Shown: positions 53,351-61,371, counted from the stretch's first letter. The stretch is DNA of 64,000 bases from an uncultured Campylobacterales bacterium (GCA_947494995.1 CANLWY010000005.1:62001-126000); one strand, 5' to 3'. Notes: generated by a model not told the origin, from the sequence alone. Translations and numbers: made by a program.

Positions 53351-53905
53351 ATGAGAACATTAATGAGATTTACAGGTGTTGGTGGGCAAGGTGTACTTCT
53401 TGCAGGTGCAATTTTTGCGGCTGCAAAAATCAATGCTGGTGGACATGGATTAAAAACAGCTACATATACCTCTCAAGTAAGGGGTGGGCCTACAGTTGTT
53501 GATATTACACTTGATGACCAACAAATTTTATATCCATATGCAAATGACGGAGAAATTGATTTTATGCTTTCTGTTGCACAAGTATCATATGATCAATTCA
53601 AAAAAGGTGTTAAAGCAGGTGGAACAATAGTAGTTGAGCCAAACCTAGTAACTCCAACTGAAGAAGATAGAAAAACTTGGAATATCTATGAAATTCCAAT
53701 TATTACAATTGCAAAAGAAGAAGTAGGAAATGTAATTACTCAATCAGTTCTTGCTCTATCAATTGCAAACCTTATGACAGGAAAAACAATTGATACTGAA
53801 ACTTTAAGAGAAGCAATGCTTTCAAAAGTACCTGCAAAAGTACATGACATCAACAATAAAGCCTTTGACCTTGGTTTAAAATATGCCGAAGAGGTAATGG
53901 CTTAG
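53351..53905 (+). CDS. oorC: 2-oxoglutarate:acceptor oxidoreductase gamma subunit
   Basis: The 184-aa gamma subunit starts at the ATG at 53351, preceded by AAGGAGAAC; the frame is open 60 nt further upstream into oorB but that start has no support. Features: FTGVGGQGVLLAGAIFAAAK (about 7-26) and YTSQVRGGPTVVDI. It completes the OorDABC complex. Its end is convergent with the ACT-domain gene, with a hairpin overlapping the latter. Confidence 0.95.
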   Translation: MRTLMRFTGVGGQGVLLAGAIFAAAKINAGGHGLKTATYTSQVRGGPTVVDITLDDQQILYPYANDGEIDFMLSVAQVSYDQFKKGVKAGGTIVVEPNLVTPTEEDRKTWNIYEIPIITIAKEEVGNVITQSVLALSIANLMTGKTIDTETLREAMLSKVPAKVHDINNKAFDLGLKYAEEVMA

Positions 53906-53914
53906 TTAAATCTA

Positions 53915-54316
53915 TTACTTTGAAAACTCTTCAAGAGTTTTCAAAGCTAAAATAGCTTTATCTTTTGGTATAAAAATATGATCATGATAAAAACCTGCAA
54001 CTATATTTGCTGAAATATCTTTCTGTTTTAAAGCATTTGAAATTGCAGCTGTAAGACCTACTGCTTCTAAACTTGAATGAACATTTAAAGTGATCTTCTT
54101 AAATATTCCATCATAAGATAAGTTACAATTATCAGCTATATTTTTATCTATGATAAGAGTAATTCCCTCTTCTTCAAGAAAAGTTCCTATAGGATTTAAA
54201 TAAACAATATCTTCTTCTAATTTAAATACTTTTTTTGTACAAAAAACATACTCTTTAATATCCAATATAGGTTCCATCTCCTTTAATAAAACTTCTAATT
54301 TTATGATTCCTGACAT
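53915..54316 (-). CDS. ACT-domain protein (COG3602-type)
   Basis: The 133-aa protein has the two ACT-like halves of the COG3602/DUF2241 family: IKLEVLLKEMEPILDIKEYVFC at the start, PIGTFLEEEGITLIIDKN in the middle and LEAVGLTAAISNALKQKDIS with AGFYHDHIFIPKDKA at the end. Such proteins are predicted small-ligand (amino acid) sensors; no ligand is known here. It follows the SMR transporter gene by 12 nt, probably in the same transcript. Confidence 0.82.
   Translation of the reverse strand: MSGIIKLEVLLKEMEPILDIKEYVFCTKKVFKLEEDIVYLNPIGTFLEEEGITLIIDKNIADNCNLSYDGIFKKITLNVHSSLEAVGLTAAISNALKQKDISANIVAGFYHDHIFIPKDKAILALKTLEEFSK
53918..53946. terminator. perfect palindrome at the oorC/ACT gene junction
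   Basis: CTTTGAAAACTCTT (53918-53931) and AAGAGTTTTCAAAG (53933-53946) are perfect 14-bp arms around a single C. The structure starts 13 nt after the oorC stop and lies inside the last codons of the convergent ACT-domain gene (encoding LKTLEEFSK), so it probably terminates oor transcription while being coding on the other strand. Confidence 0.65.
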
Positions 54317-54328
54317 TTTTTATTATCC

Positions 54329-54649
54329 TTAATTTGATACTAATTTAAGACCAATTATTGAAGCTATTAAAGTAAATAAAAAAAATAGTCTCATCATACT
54401 TGCTGGCTCTTTATAAAATAGTATTCCAATAACTATTGTACCAAATGCTCCTATTCCTGTCCATATTGCATAGGCTGTTCCTATTGGTATACTTTCAACT
54501 GCTTTTGTAAGAGAATAAAAACTTCCAATTGCAAAAACTATAAATATCAATGAAGGAATTAACTTCGTAAAATTCTCTGTGAGTTTTAACATACTTGCAA
54601 AACCTATTTCTAATACTCCTGCTAAAATCAAATAAAACCATGCTGTCAT
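54329..54649 (-). CDS. small multidrug resistance (SMR) exporter, Gdx/SugE-like
   Basis: The 106-aa protein has four transmembrane helices and the essential E14 of the SMR family (AGVLEIGFASMLK). The segment YAIWTGIGAFGTIVIGILFYKEP resembles the Gdx/SugE guanidinium exporters more than EmrE. It would be a dual-topology proton antiporter. It is divergent from a MarR-type regulator, with two matching palindromes in between, so it is very likely repressed by that regulator. Confidence 0.87.
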   Translation of the reverse strand: MTAWFYLILAGVLEIGFASMLKLTENFTKLIPSLIFIVFAIGSFYSLTKAVESIPIGTAYAIWTGIGAFGTIVIGILFYKEPASMMRLFFLFTLIASIIGLKLVSN

Positions 54650-54668
54650 ATAAATATCCTTTCTTAAT

Positions 54669-54689
54669 TTATCTTTCCTAGAAAGATAA
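54669..54689. promoter_or_regulatory. MarR-type operator, copy 1
   Basis: TTATCTTTC-CTA-GAAAGATAA is a perfect 9-bp inverted repeat with a 3-nt spacer, placed 20 nt upstream of the SMR exporter start codon. It is nearly identical to the palindrome at 54708-54726. Centre-to-centre distance is 38 bp. Half-site TATCTTTC. Confidence 0.75.
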
Positions 54690-54707
54690 TATATTTTAAC
54701 TTAAAAC

Positions 54708-54726
54708 TATCTTTCTAAGAAAGATA
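54708..54726. promoter_or_regulatory. MarR-type operator, copy 2
   Basis: TATCTTTC-TAA-GAAAGATA is a perfect 8-bp inverted repeat with a 3-nt spacer, 26 nt upstream of the MarR-type regulator start codon. It shares both half-sites with copy 1. A TATAAT at 54741-54746 lies close downstream. It fits autorepression of the regulator. Confidence 0.75.
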
Positions 54727-54752
54727 AATAAAATTAATGTTATAATCTCTCT

Positions 54753-55241
54753 ATGAATATAAAACAATTTGAAACAAATCTTGAAAATGTAAAAAAGTAC
54801 TCTCCTAATGTCTATAAAGAAACAATGAAAATTACTACACCATTTTTTGTTTTACATAAAAAACTTTTTGAAAACGGTGAAGAGATATTAAAAGAGAAAT
54901 ACTCTTTAAATCAGAGTGAATTAGACATATTAGCAGCTTTATACTATATGAATGACAACAATTTTTCTATGACCCCTACTGAACTTTATGAAGTTTTACT
55001 TTTTTCATCTGGAGGAATGACAAAAATTCTAAAAAAACTGGAAACAAAGAGATTAATTGTAAGAATTGATAATAAAGAAGACAAAAGAAGCAAACTAGTA
55101 CAACTAACTCAAAAAGGTAAAGAAATAACAGCTAAAGCTTTGGAAGAAGTTGTAAATTATGAAGATAAATACTTTTCGGAACTTAATAAAGAGGAACAAG
55201 AACAACTCTCAAAACTTCTAATAAAAGTTTTGAGAACATAA
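54753..55241 (+). CDS. MarR-family transcriptional regulator
   Basis: The 162-aa winged-helix protein has the MarR pattern: helix LNQSELDILAALYYMND, recognition region MTPTELYEVLLFSSGGMTKILKKLETKRLIVR and the wing DNKEDKRSKLVQLTQKGKEI (given in parts), followed by the C-terminal dimer helices. It is divergent from the SMR exporter with paired palindromes in the 103-bp gap. It probably responds to the exported compound. Confidence 0.9.
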   Translation: MNIKQFETNLENVKKYSPNVYKETMKITTPFFVLHKKLFENGEEILKEKYSLNQSELDILAALYYMNDNNFSMTPTELYEVLLFSSGGMTKILKKLETKRLIVRIDNKEDKRSKLVQLTQKGKEITAKALEEVVNYEDKYFSELNKEEQEQLSKLLIKVLRT

Positions 55242-55246
55242 GAAAC

Positions 55247-55789
55247 TTATTTTATATAAACTATATAATTGTTTATCTTCTCTTCTAATCTTTTAGCTAG
55301 ATATACATTTGCATTTTTTAAACAAGAATGAATAAACTTTGCCTCTTTATGATAATTAAAAATTTTTTCTGAATCCCAATGTTCAGGAGGCTTTTGCATA
55401 TTTGTTATTCTATCTGCAAGCTTTACCATCTGTACTTCATAAGGTTGGGTTAAAAGCTTATTGATACTATCTGTCATCTGCTCTTTTTTTGTTTCTAATG
55501 TTTTATCTTTTGTTAAAGCATCAACAGCTTCTGCTACTTCAGGAGAAAACTCTGTATATAAATCATCATAAGTAACGTCAGTATCTTCAATTGTATCATG
55601 TAATAGTGCTGCTGTTATTGCTAAATCTGCTTTATTCTTATCTAGTTTACTCTCTTCACAAGCATGAATTACTTCCATTGTAACTGCCGCTAAATGAGTT
55701 AGGTATGGTAATCCATTAGGAGTTTTTTGATCTTTATGAACTTTTGCTGCATAATTTAAAGCTTTTAGATATTTATCTTGTGTAAACAT
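55247..55789 (-). CDS. HD-domain hydrolase, RelA/SpoT-like (MESH1-type)
   Basis: The 180-aa protein is an isolated HD domain of the ppGpp-hydrolase type: HKDQKTPNGLPYLTHLAAVT, AALLHDTIEDTDVTYDDL (metal-binding H-D and E-D), VDALTKDK and VKLADRITNMQKP. It lacks the synthetase and TGS domains, so it would be a small alarmone hydrolase or another HD phosphohydrolase. It starts on the last base of the exonuclease gene. Confidence 0.83.
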   Translation of the reverse strand: MFTQDKYLKALNYAAKVHKDQKTPNGLPYLTHLAAVTMEVIHACEESKLDKNKADLAITAALLHDTIEDTDVTYDDLYTEFSPEVAEAVDALTKDKTLETKKEQMTDSINKLLTQPYEVQMVKLADRITNMQKPPEHWDSEKIFNYHKEAKFIHSCLKNANVYLAKRLEEKINNYIVYIK

Positions 55790-56616
55790 TAGTTTTTTTC
55801 CTTATTTTTTCTTCCAGTATTAACTGCCATTTTAGGCATTATAGGTCGTGCATTTTTTGAAAAATCAATTAAATCTTCAACAGTTTTAACCTCATTATTT
55901 AAAGACTTAATTGACTCTTCTAAAATATATGTAGTACTTAAAGCATCACTATATGCTCTATGATGATTAGCTATATCTATATTCAAACTCTCTTTTAAAT
56001 ATTTTAAACCATATCTCTCAGATTTTATAGTACGTTTTGCTAAATCAATAGTACAAAGCTTTCTATTCTCTAGTTTTCCCAATTGATATTTTTCTAAAGA
56101 TGCAGAGATAAAATTGTAATCAAATTTAATATCATGTGCAACAAAAACATCATCTTCCAAAAATAGTTTAAACTCTTCAAGAACTGTATTTATAATGGGA
56201 GCATCTTCAAGCATAAGAGGCGTAATATTAGTAACCTCTTGAATATACTCTGGAATAGTTTTTGCATAGACTAAAGATTCGTATTTGTCTATTATCTTTC
56301 CACCTCTATATTTAACAGCTCCTATTTCAATTATTTGGTGTCCTTTATTTACATTTCCACCATTTGTTTCTATATCAACGATACAAAAAGTTTGTTCTTC
56401 AATTAAAGTTTTTGCTGTTTTTAAAAAGACTTCATCTTTTTCAATATCAAGAGGAAAACCATTTGAAAGTAATAATTCAAACTCTAGTTCAGGGTTATCA
56501 TAAAACTTTTCATGATTTTTACTTAACTCTTCTAAAAAAGACTCATAAGAAATAGACTCTTTTTTGAGCCTATTTATTAATTTATTTATTAAATGGTTTT
56601 GGTTTTTAGATTTCAT
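55789..56616 (-). CDS. DnaQ-like 3'-5' exonuclease (Pol III epsilon-type)
   Basis: The 275-aa protein has a DEDDh exonuclease domain from about residue 75: CIVDIETNGGNVNKGHQIIEIG (ExoI, D-x-E; shown in parts), FVAHDIKFDYNFI (ExoII) and HHRAYSDALSTT (ExoIII, H-x4-D). An N-terminal helical region of about 70 residues and a C-terminal Lys/Asn tail flank it. It may be the proofreading subunit or a stand-alone exonuclease. It overlaps trpF by 11 nt. Confidence 0.88.
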   Translation of the reverse strand: MKSKNQNHLINKLINRLKKESISYESFLEELSKNHEKFYDNPELEFELLLSNGFPLDIEKDEVFLKTAKTLIEEQTFCIVDIETNGGNVNKGHQIIEIGAVKYRGGKIIDKYESLVYAKTIPEYIQEVTNITPLMLEDAPIINTVLEEFKLFLEDDVFVAHDIKFDYNFISASLEKYQLGKLENRKLCTIDLAKRTIKSERYGLKYLKESLNIDIANHHRAYSDALSTTYILEESIKSLNNEVKTVEDLIDFSKNARPIMPKMAVNTGRKNKEKN

Positions 56617-57196
56617 TCACTGCTTTTACAAAGTTAATCATTTTTTGTTTATCTTTCTTACCCTTTGAAGCTTCAACACCAGAACTTACATCAACACCGT
56701 AAAAATTATACCCTTTTAACTCATGTAGATTTGATTCATTTAAACCACCTGCAAGTATTATTTTAGAACAATCTATATGTTTAAACCATTCCAAAGCTAC
56801 TCTTTTTCCTGCTCCGCCAAAGCCTTCTACAAAAGCATCTACAAGAACATATTCATCTTGGTTAGAGATAATGTCTTTTTCATTTTGCGCACGTACAACT
56901 TCTATATACTTATAGTTTAAACTTGCAAAGTCAGTATAATGATCATCATCAATTATCTGAGCTAATTGCATCTTGGCATTTGTACAAACTTGATTTATAA
57001 AAGTTGAATTTTCATTTACAAAAAGTCCAATTGTTTGTATAAAAGGAGGAAGTTGTTCAACTATCCTTTTTGCTTCAAATTGATCAATATATCTTGGACT
57101 TTTTTCATAAAAAACAAATCCTAAAGCATCAGCTCCCGCTTCTATTGCGTCTAAAGCATCTTCAAGATTTGTTATTCCACAGATTTTTATTTTCAT
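56606..57196 (-). CDS. trpF: phosphoribosylanthranilate isomerase
   Basis: The 196-aa protein has the TrpF start KICGITNLEDALDAIEAGAD with the catalytic Cys, then GFVFYEKSPRYI, GLFVN and the C-terminal phosphate-binding ILAGGLNESN and GVDVSSGVEASKGKKD with catalytic Asp earlier (VLVDAF). It catalyses the Amadori step of tryptophan synthesis. It is one base after rpe in the operon rpe-trpF-dnaQ-like-HD. Confidence 0.95.
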   Translation of the reverse strand: MKIKICGITNLEDALDAIEAGADALGFVFYEKSPRYIDQFEAKRIVEQLPPFIQTIGLFVNENSTFINQVCTNAKMQLAQIIDDDHYTDFASLNYKYIEVVRAQNEKDIISNQDEYVLVDAFVEGFGGAGKRVALEWFKHIDCSKIILAGGLNESNLHELKGYNFYGVDVSSGVEASKGKKDKQKMINFVKAVNEI

Positions 57197-57197
57197 T

Positions 57198-57839
57198 TTA
57201 AACCTGTAAAGATTTTATCGCTTTTTCATAGCTTTCATTTCCAAAAACATAAGAACCAGCAACAACCACATCTACACCTGCATCTTTTAACTCATGAATA
57301 TTTTTATCATTTACTCCGCCATCTACTTCAATAAGACAGGCTGGATTTCTTTTATTGATAAGCTCTTTTAATTTTTTAGCTTTTTCAACTACAGATGGAA
57401 TAAATTTTTGTCCACCAAATCCTGGATTAACTGACATTAGTAAAACCATATCTAAATCTTCTAGTAGATACTCAATTGATTCAGGAGTAGAATGAGGGTT
57501 AAGAACAATTCCTGGTTTAATTCCTAAACTTCTAATTTTTTGAATAAGTCTATGAGGATGTTTCTCACTCTCTATATGAAAAGTAATATACTCTGGCTTT
57601 AAAGGAGCAAAAAGCTCTACAAAGAAAGTATTATTCTCAACCATTAAATGAACATCAAGTGGCTTAGTTGCAGCTTTAGCTACAGGATTTACCACAACTG
57701 GTCCAATTGTCATATTAGGAACAAAATGTCCATCCATTACATCTACATGAATTAAATCACATCCACCATCACAAATTGCTTTAATTTCTTGGGCAAGATT
57801 TCCAAAATCTGCCGATAAAATCGAAGGTGCTACAAGCAT
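57198..57839 (-). CDS. rpe: ribulose-phosphate 3-epimerase
   Basis: The 213-aa TIM-barrel protein shows VAPSILSADFGNL, LIHVDVMDGHFVPNMTIGP (metal His/Asp), DVHLMVEN, LMSVNPGFGGQKF and EVDGGVND. It interconverts ribulose-5-P and xylulose-5-P. It is the first gene of a four-gene minus-strand run; its TATAATCGCGAA promoter ends 24 nt upstream of the ATG. Confidence 0.97.
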   Translation of the reverse strand: MLVAPSILSADFGNLAQEIKAICDGGCDLIHVDVMDGHFVPNMTIGPVVVNPVAKAATKPLDVHLMVENNTFFVELFAPLKPEYITFHIESEKHPHRLIQKIRSLGIKPGIVLNPHSTPESIEYLLEDLDMVLLMSVNPGFGGQKFIPSVVEKAKKLKELINKRNPACLIEVDGGVNDKNIHELKDAGVDVVVAGSYVFGNESYEKAIKSLQV

Positions 57840-57863
57840 CTAAAAACCTTTATTTATAATATA

Positions 57864-57875
57864 TTCGCGATTATA
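57864..57875 (-). promoter_or_regulatory. -10 box with CGCGAA discriminator, rpe promoter
   Basis: On the minus strand TATAATCGCGAA lies 24 nt before the rpe ATG and is identical to the sequence at 50793-50804 before the TrmN6-like gene. The repeated association with short leaders marks it as a promoter class of this genome. Confidence 0.6.
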
Positions 57876-57916
57876 CCTATTTTTTATATAATTATACTTG
57901 AAGTGTTATTTTTAAA

Positions 57917-58141
57917 TTAAAAGCTATGTATAATTACAATTTCACCTGAAATTTCCAGATTTAAATCTCTTTTATTTATATCTTTTAATCTGGGTATGTT
58001 TTGAAACTCTGAAAAAATACTCTTTTCAAAATTTTTACTCATATTTTTTTTTGAATCAAACTCTTTTTCATCATACTTAACATTAGTTTCATTTGCAAAG
58101 AGAGTAAGAGTTAAAGCTACAATTATTAATAAATATTTCAT
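57917..58141 (-). CDS. small secreted protein (74 aa)
   Basis: The 74-aa protein has a signal peptide (MKYLLIIVALTLTLFA-N) and a short charged mature part that ends with a hydrophobic LEISGEIVIIHSF strand. It has no cysteine and no known family. It is divergent from the response regulator, and a degenerate copy of the CACACC motif lies in between, so it could belong to the same regulon. Confidence 0.6.
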   Translation of the reverse strand: MKYLLIIVALTLTLFANETNVKYDEKEFDSKKNMSKNFEKSIFSEFQNIPRLKDINKRDLNLEISGEIVIIHSF

Positions 58142-58191
58142 AACTATTTTTACCTTTTATATTAATTTTTTATTGATGAATAATAAAATTT

Positions 58192-58211
58192 AAAAGTGTT
58201 GCTTCGGTGTG
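58192..58211 (-). promoter_or_regulatory. possible degenerate CACACC regulatory motif
   Basis: On the minus strand CACACCGAAGCAACACTTTT shares CACACC, AA and AAC positions with the three strong copies at 60429, 60964 and 63151. It lies 50 nt before the 74-aa gene start and 59 nt from the response regulator start on the other strand. The match is partial and the spacing differs, so the call is tentative. Confidence 0.3.
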
Positions 58212-58270
58212 AATAATTTCTAAAAGAATATAAGCTATAATAATTTCAAAAATGAAGAAAGCCAAATTAA

Positions 58271-58951
58271 ATGGATAAATTGAAGAATAGTACAATTTTA
58301 TATATTGAAGATGATGAAATTACAAGAGAAAATATTAGTTCTTTTTTAACAAGAAAATGTAAAAATTTTTTTGTAGCCTCTAACGGAAAAGAAGGTTTAA
58401 CACTTTTTGAAAAGCATAATCCAGATATAATAATCACAGATATTGAAATGCCCAACCTTGATGGTCTTAGTATGGCAAAAAAGATTAGAAGAATAAGTAC
58501 TTCAACTCAGATTATAATAACAACAGCCTATACTAGTCAAGAGTATTTAATGGAAGCTGTAAACTTACACCTTATAAAATATATTGTAAAACCTATTTCT
58601 CTTCCAAAACTAAATGAAGCTTTGGCAAACTGTGAAGAGTTTTTAGAAGATAGTGTCATTACAAGAATTAACTTTAATACTAACACTTTTTATGATACCT
58701 ATACAAAAGAGCTTATAAAGAATAATGAAATAATCTCTTTATCTAAAACAGAAAGATCCCTTTTAGATTTATTGATAAAAAACTACCCTGCTCCAACATC
58801 ATATGAAGCAATAGATTCAAATGTATATGAATTTGCAAGTTCCAAAAATGCTATTAAGCTTTTAGTAAAATCCTTAAGAAATAAAATAGAAAAAGAGGCT
58901 ATATCAAATGTATCAGGATTTGGATACAACATACATATAGAGAAAGATTAA
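58271..58951 (+). CDS. OmpR-family response regulator
   Basis: The 226-aa protein has a receiver domain (residues 1-120; acidic YIEDDE, phospho-acceptor Asp in IIITDIEMPNLDG, Thr in IIITTAYTS, Lys in IKYIVKPIS) and a C-terminal OmpR-type winged helix (about 140-226; LSKTERSLLDLLIKN, KLLVKSLRNKIEKEAISNV, GFGYNIHIE). It starts the two-gene unit with the kinase, 2 nt apart. The three CACACC motifs downstream are proposed targets. Confidence 0.92.
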   Translation: MDKLKNSTILYIEDDEITRENISSFLTRKCKNFFVASNGKEGLTLFEKHNPDIIITDIEMPNLDGLSMAKKIRRISTSTQIIITTAYTSQEYLMEAVNLHLIKYIVKPISLPKLNEALANCEEFLEDSVITRINFNTNTFYDTYTKELIKNNEIISLSKTERSLLDLLIKNYPAPTSYEAIDSNVYEFASSKNAIKLLVKSLRNKIEKEAISNVSGFGYNIHIEKD

Positions 58952-58953
58952 GT

Positions 58954-60243
58954 ATGAATGAAATGTTTTTTGGCTTTTATCTTGGTGTATTCTCAATAAT
59001 ATTACTATTTAACTTACTTTGGTATCTTTATAATAAAGAAAAAGCCTATTTATACTATTTTTTCTTACATTTAAGTTTTGTTTTGATTGCTCTTAGTACC
59101 TTTGGAGTTTTAGATATTCCAATTATATTTGCCGCATTTTTTGCCGTTTTTTTTACTTTTCTTTTTACAAAAGAGTTTTTAAATCTGGATAAATACTACA
59201 AAAACTTCACTAGTAAGTTTTTGTATTTTGGCTTTGGTTTTACAGCAATACTAGTAGTTCTTTTTTTAACTGATAATCAAAACATCATAAAAAATATACC
59301 TTTTTCATTTCTAATTTTTGCTATTGTACTTCTAGCTTTTAATGTCTATAAAAAAGGTTTTGAATTAGCAAAATATTTTGTAATAGCTTGGGGTGTAAAC
59401 TATTTTATTGTATTACTTACTGATTTAAATAGAATATTTGGAATTGATATTTTGCATTTTGAATATCTCAGTCAAGTTGGTAATATTTTAGAAGCTACAA
59501 TCTTATCATTTGCTCTATTTGCAAAAACAAAAACTCTCCAAGAAGAAAAAAATGAAAAAGAGAAAATGTTAATTCATCAATCAAGACTTGCATCTATGGG
59601 AGAAATGCTTGCAAATATCTCTCACCAATGGAGACAGCCATTAAATAGAATCGCTTCTTTTATAATGAATATGCAAATACATATTATGGATAATTACGAA
59701 AAAGAGAAATTTCTTCTAGAAAAACTTGAAGAATCACAAGCACAATTAGAATATATGTCTAATACAATTGATGATTTTACAAACTTTTACAAAAAAGATA
59801 AAAAGAAAGAAAAGTTTAATATATCTCAAATAATTAATAACACAAGCTCAATTATCCTGCCAACACTAAACTCAAATAAAATTGATTTTATTATCGATAT
59901 AAAAAATGATTTTGAATTAAATTCATATCCTAAAGAGTTAGCTCAAGTACTTTTAAATCTTATTCAAAATGCAAAAGATGCAATCTTCATAAATAATGTA
60001 GAAAACCCAAGAATCATAATAGTTGTAGAAAATAAAACAATTATTGTAAAAGATAATGCAAAAGGAATAGATGAAAATATTTTGAATAAAATATTTGAAC
60101 CTTATTTTACAACAAAAGAAAAACACAAAGGAACAGGACTTGGTCTATATATGAGTAAAATGATTCTTGAAAAAAATATGAATGCCTCAATAAAGGCTAA
60201 AAATATCAATGAGGGTATTGAGTTTAAAATAGAGTTTAAATAA
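58954..60243 (+). CDS. sensor histidine kinase with 7TM N-terminus
   Basis: The 429-aa protein has seven N-terminal transmembrane helices (about residues 5-190) of 7TMR-DISM type, no large extracytoplasmic domain, a short coiled coil and the kinase core: H box MLANISHQWRQPLNRI (about 221-236), N box LLNLIQNAKDAI, G1 IVKDNAKGID, F box EPYFTTKEK, G2 GTGLGLYMSK. The H box type is common in Campylobacterota. It partners the preceding response regulator. The signal sensed is probably in the membrane. Confidence 0.92.
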   Translation: MNEMFFGFYLGVFSIILLFNLLWYLYNKEKAYLYYFFLHLSFVLIALSTFGVLDIPIIFAAFFAVFFTFLFTKEFLNLDKYYKNFTSKFLYFGFGFTAILVVLFLTDNQNIIKNIPFSFLIFAIVLLAFNVYKKGFELAKYFVIAWGVNYFIVLLTDLNRIFGIDILHFEYLSQVGNILEATILSFALFAKTKTLQEEKNEKEKMLIHQSRLASMGEMLANISHQWRQPLNRIASFIMNMQIHIMDNYEKEKFLLEKLEESQAQLEYMSNTIDDFTNFYKKDKKKEKFNISQIINNTSSIILPTLNSNKIDFIIDIKNDFELNSYPKELAQVLLNLIQNAKDAIFINNVENPRIIIVVENKTIIVKDNAKGIDENILNKIFEPYFTTKEKHKGTGLGLYMSKMILEKNMNASIKAKNINEGIEFKIEFK

Positions 60244-60244
60244 C

Positions 60245-60346
60245 TTAAAAAAATTTATATAAATTCTTCCAGAACTTCTCTGGGAGAAACACTGATACAC
60301 TTAGTAAAATAAGCTCAATAATTAAAGCAAGTAATAAATAATTCAT
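60245..60346 (-). CDS. tiny single-helix membrane protein (33 aa)
   Basis: A short gene on the minus strand, convergent with the histidine kinase and one base from its stop, has an AAAAAGGA ribosome site 4-5 nt before the ATG. The product (MNYLLLALIIELILLSVSVFL then PEKFWKN) is one transmembrane helix with a basic/aromatic end. It is divergent from the lipoprotein gene whose upstream region holds a strong CACACC motif. Function unknown. Confidence 0.5.
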   Translation of the reverse strand: MNYLLLALIIELILLSVSVFLPEKFWKNLYKFF

Positions 60347-60428
60347 ATTAATCCTTTTTATTTTTTAAAACTATATTTTCAAATTGTGTTTAAACGGTGT
60401 CTAATAAAAAATCACTTTTTATTCTCTT

Positions 60429-60449
60429 CACACCAAAAAGAAACTATTT
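60429..60449 (+). promoter_or_regulatory. CACACC regulatory motif, copy 1
   Basis: CACACCAAAAAGAAACT followed by ATTT lies 38 nt before the lipoprotein start codon. The 21-bp string is identical to copy 2 at 60964-60984. A TACAAA at 60466-60471 could serve as the -10. The motif position fits an activator site overlapping the -35. Confidence 0.75.
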
Positions 60450-60487
60450 CTTTTTAAACTTCTTTTACAAACATAAAAGGATTTAAA

Positions 60488-60760
60488 ATGAAAAGTACAC
60501 ACTTAGTATCAACTATTCTAATTTCAACAGTAATTCTATTTTCAGGCTGTTCAGAGAAAACATACTCTTATCAAATCGATAACAATACATACACTAGTTC
60601 ATCAAATAGTAGAGCAAATGTACTTGAAGAAGCAAGTGAAACATGTGAAGACCTTAATCTTAAAATAAAAGTTTTAGAAGAAAGAGTTATAGATGATGAA
60701 ACACATATACTTAAGTATAAATGTTTAGATGATAATAGTATCGAATATAAGAAGAACTAA
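60488..60760 (+). CDS. small lipoprotein (90 aa)
   Basis: The 90-aa protein has a lipoprotein signal with lipobox LFSGC (lipid Cys at residue 21) and a mature part with two further cysteines (ETCEDLN, KYKCLDD). AAAGGA lies 8 nt before the ATG. It is the first gene behind a CACACC motif and is followed 9 nt later by the 60-aa gene. The family is not recognised. Confidence 0.75.
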   Translation: MKSTHLVSTILISTVILFSGCSEKTYSYQIDNNTYTSSSNSRANVLEEASETCEDLNLKIKVLEERVIDDETHILKYKCLDDNSIEYKKN

Positions 60761-60769
60761 GGATTTGAA

Positions 60770-60952
60770 ATGAATATATTAAAATTTAAAACTGATATAG
60801 AAGCAAAAAACTATATAAAAAAATTTATTAAAAAAAGAATTAAGAATAATTCTAATGATGTATTAGAACTAATTGTTTCAATGATAATGTTCAAATCTAC
60901 AATAGACAACACATATTATATAAATTTAGAAAAGATTGAGAAATTTTTATAA
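60770..60952 (+). CDS. small hypothetical protein (60 aa)
   Basis: The 60-aa product is lysine- and isoleucine-rich with helical character (YIKKFIKKRIKNNSNDVLEL) and no signal peptide, so it would be cytosolic. An AAGGA ribosome site is 7 nt upstream. It shares a transcript with the lipoprotein gene. No family is recognised. Confidence 0.55.
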   Translation: MNILKFKTDIEAKNYIKKFIKKRIKNNSNDVLELIVSMIMFKSTIDNTYYINLEKIEKFL

Positions 60953-60963
60953 AAAATATCAAA

Positions 60964-60984
60964 CACACCAAAAAGAAACTATTT
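60964..60984 (+). promoter_or_regulatory. CACACC regulatory motif, copy 2
   Basis: This 21-bp string is identical to copy 1 (60429-60449) and lies 33 nt before the start codon at 61018. TACAAA at 60995-61000, 31 nt from the motif start, is a candidate -10 at the same offset as TATAAT in copy 3. Confidence 0.78.
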
Positions 60985-61017
60985 TTATAAATAATACAAA
61001 AAATAAAAGGATATAAA

Positions 61018-61362
61018 ATGAAAAAGATAATTAACCTAAGTGTAGTTGGAATAATGCTAGGAAGTCTATTTATAACAAGTGCAGCAGCTTCACCTAGACA
61101 TAATAAAGGTTGGCATGGAGATAAAAAAGTAATAGTAGTAAAGCCAAGAAAATATCATGTTGTTAGACATCATCATGGTTGGTATGGGTATGCAGCAGGT
61201 GCAGTTATTTCTGGAATTGTAATTGGTACAATTATTGCTGATGCAAACACTATCTCTCCTGCAAAAGTTCATGAAATCAAAAGTACTGATGGAATAACTT
61301 ATTATTTTGTAAATGGTAAAAAATGTATCTTGATTGATGGCAAGTTTCATCAAGTTAATTAG
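61018..61362 (+). CDS. secreted His/Tyr-rich protein with glycine hairpin
   Basis: The 114-aa protein has a signal peptide (ISLVGIMLGSLFITSAAA-type, cleavage near residue 24), a basic His/Tyr-rich segment (KKVIVVKPRKYHVVRHHHGW), a glycine-rich hydrophobic hairpin (GYAAGAVISGIVIGTIIAD) and a C-terminal beta hairpin (GITYYFVNGKKCILIDGKFHQV). The layout resembles small outer-membrane-associated proteins of the DUF6515/glycine-zipper sort. It starts the second transcript behind a CACACC motif. Confidence 0.7.
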   Translation: MKKIINLSVVGIMLGSLFITSAAASPRHNKGWHGDKKVIVVKPRKYHVVRHHHGWYGYAAGAVISGIVIGTIIADANTISPAKVHEIKSTDGITYYFVNGKKCILIDGKFHQVN

Positions 61363-61371
61363 GAAGATATT

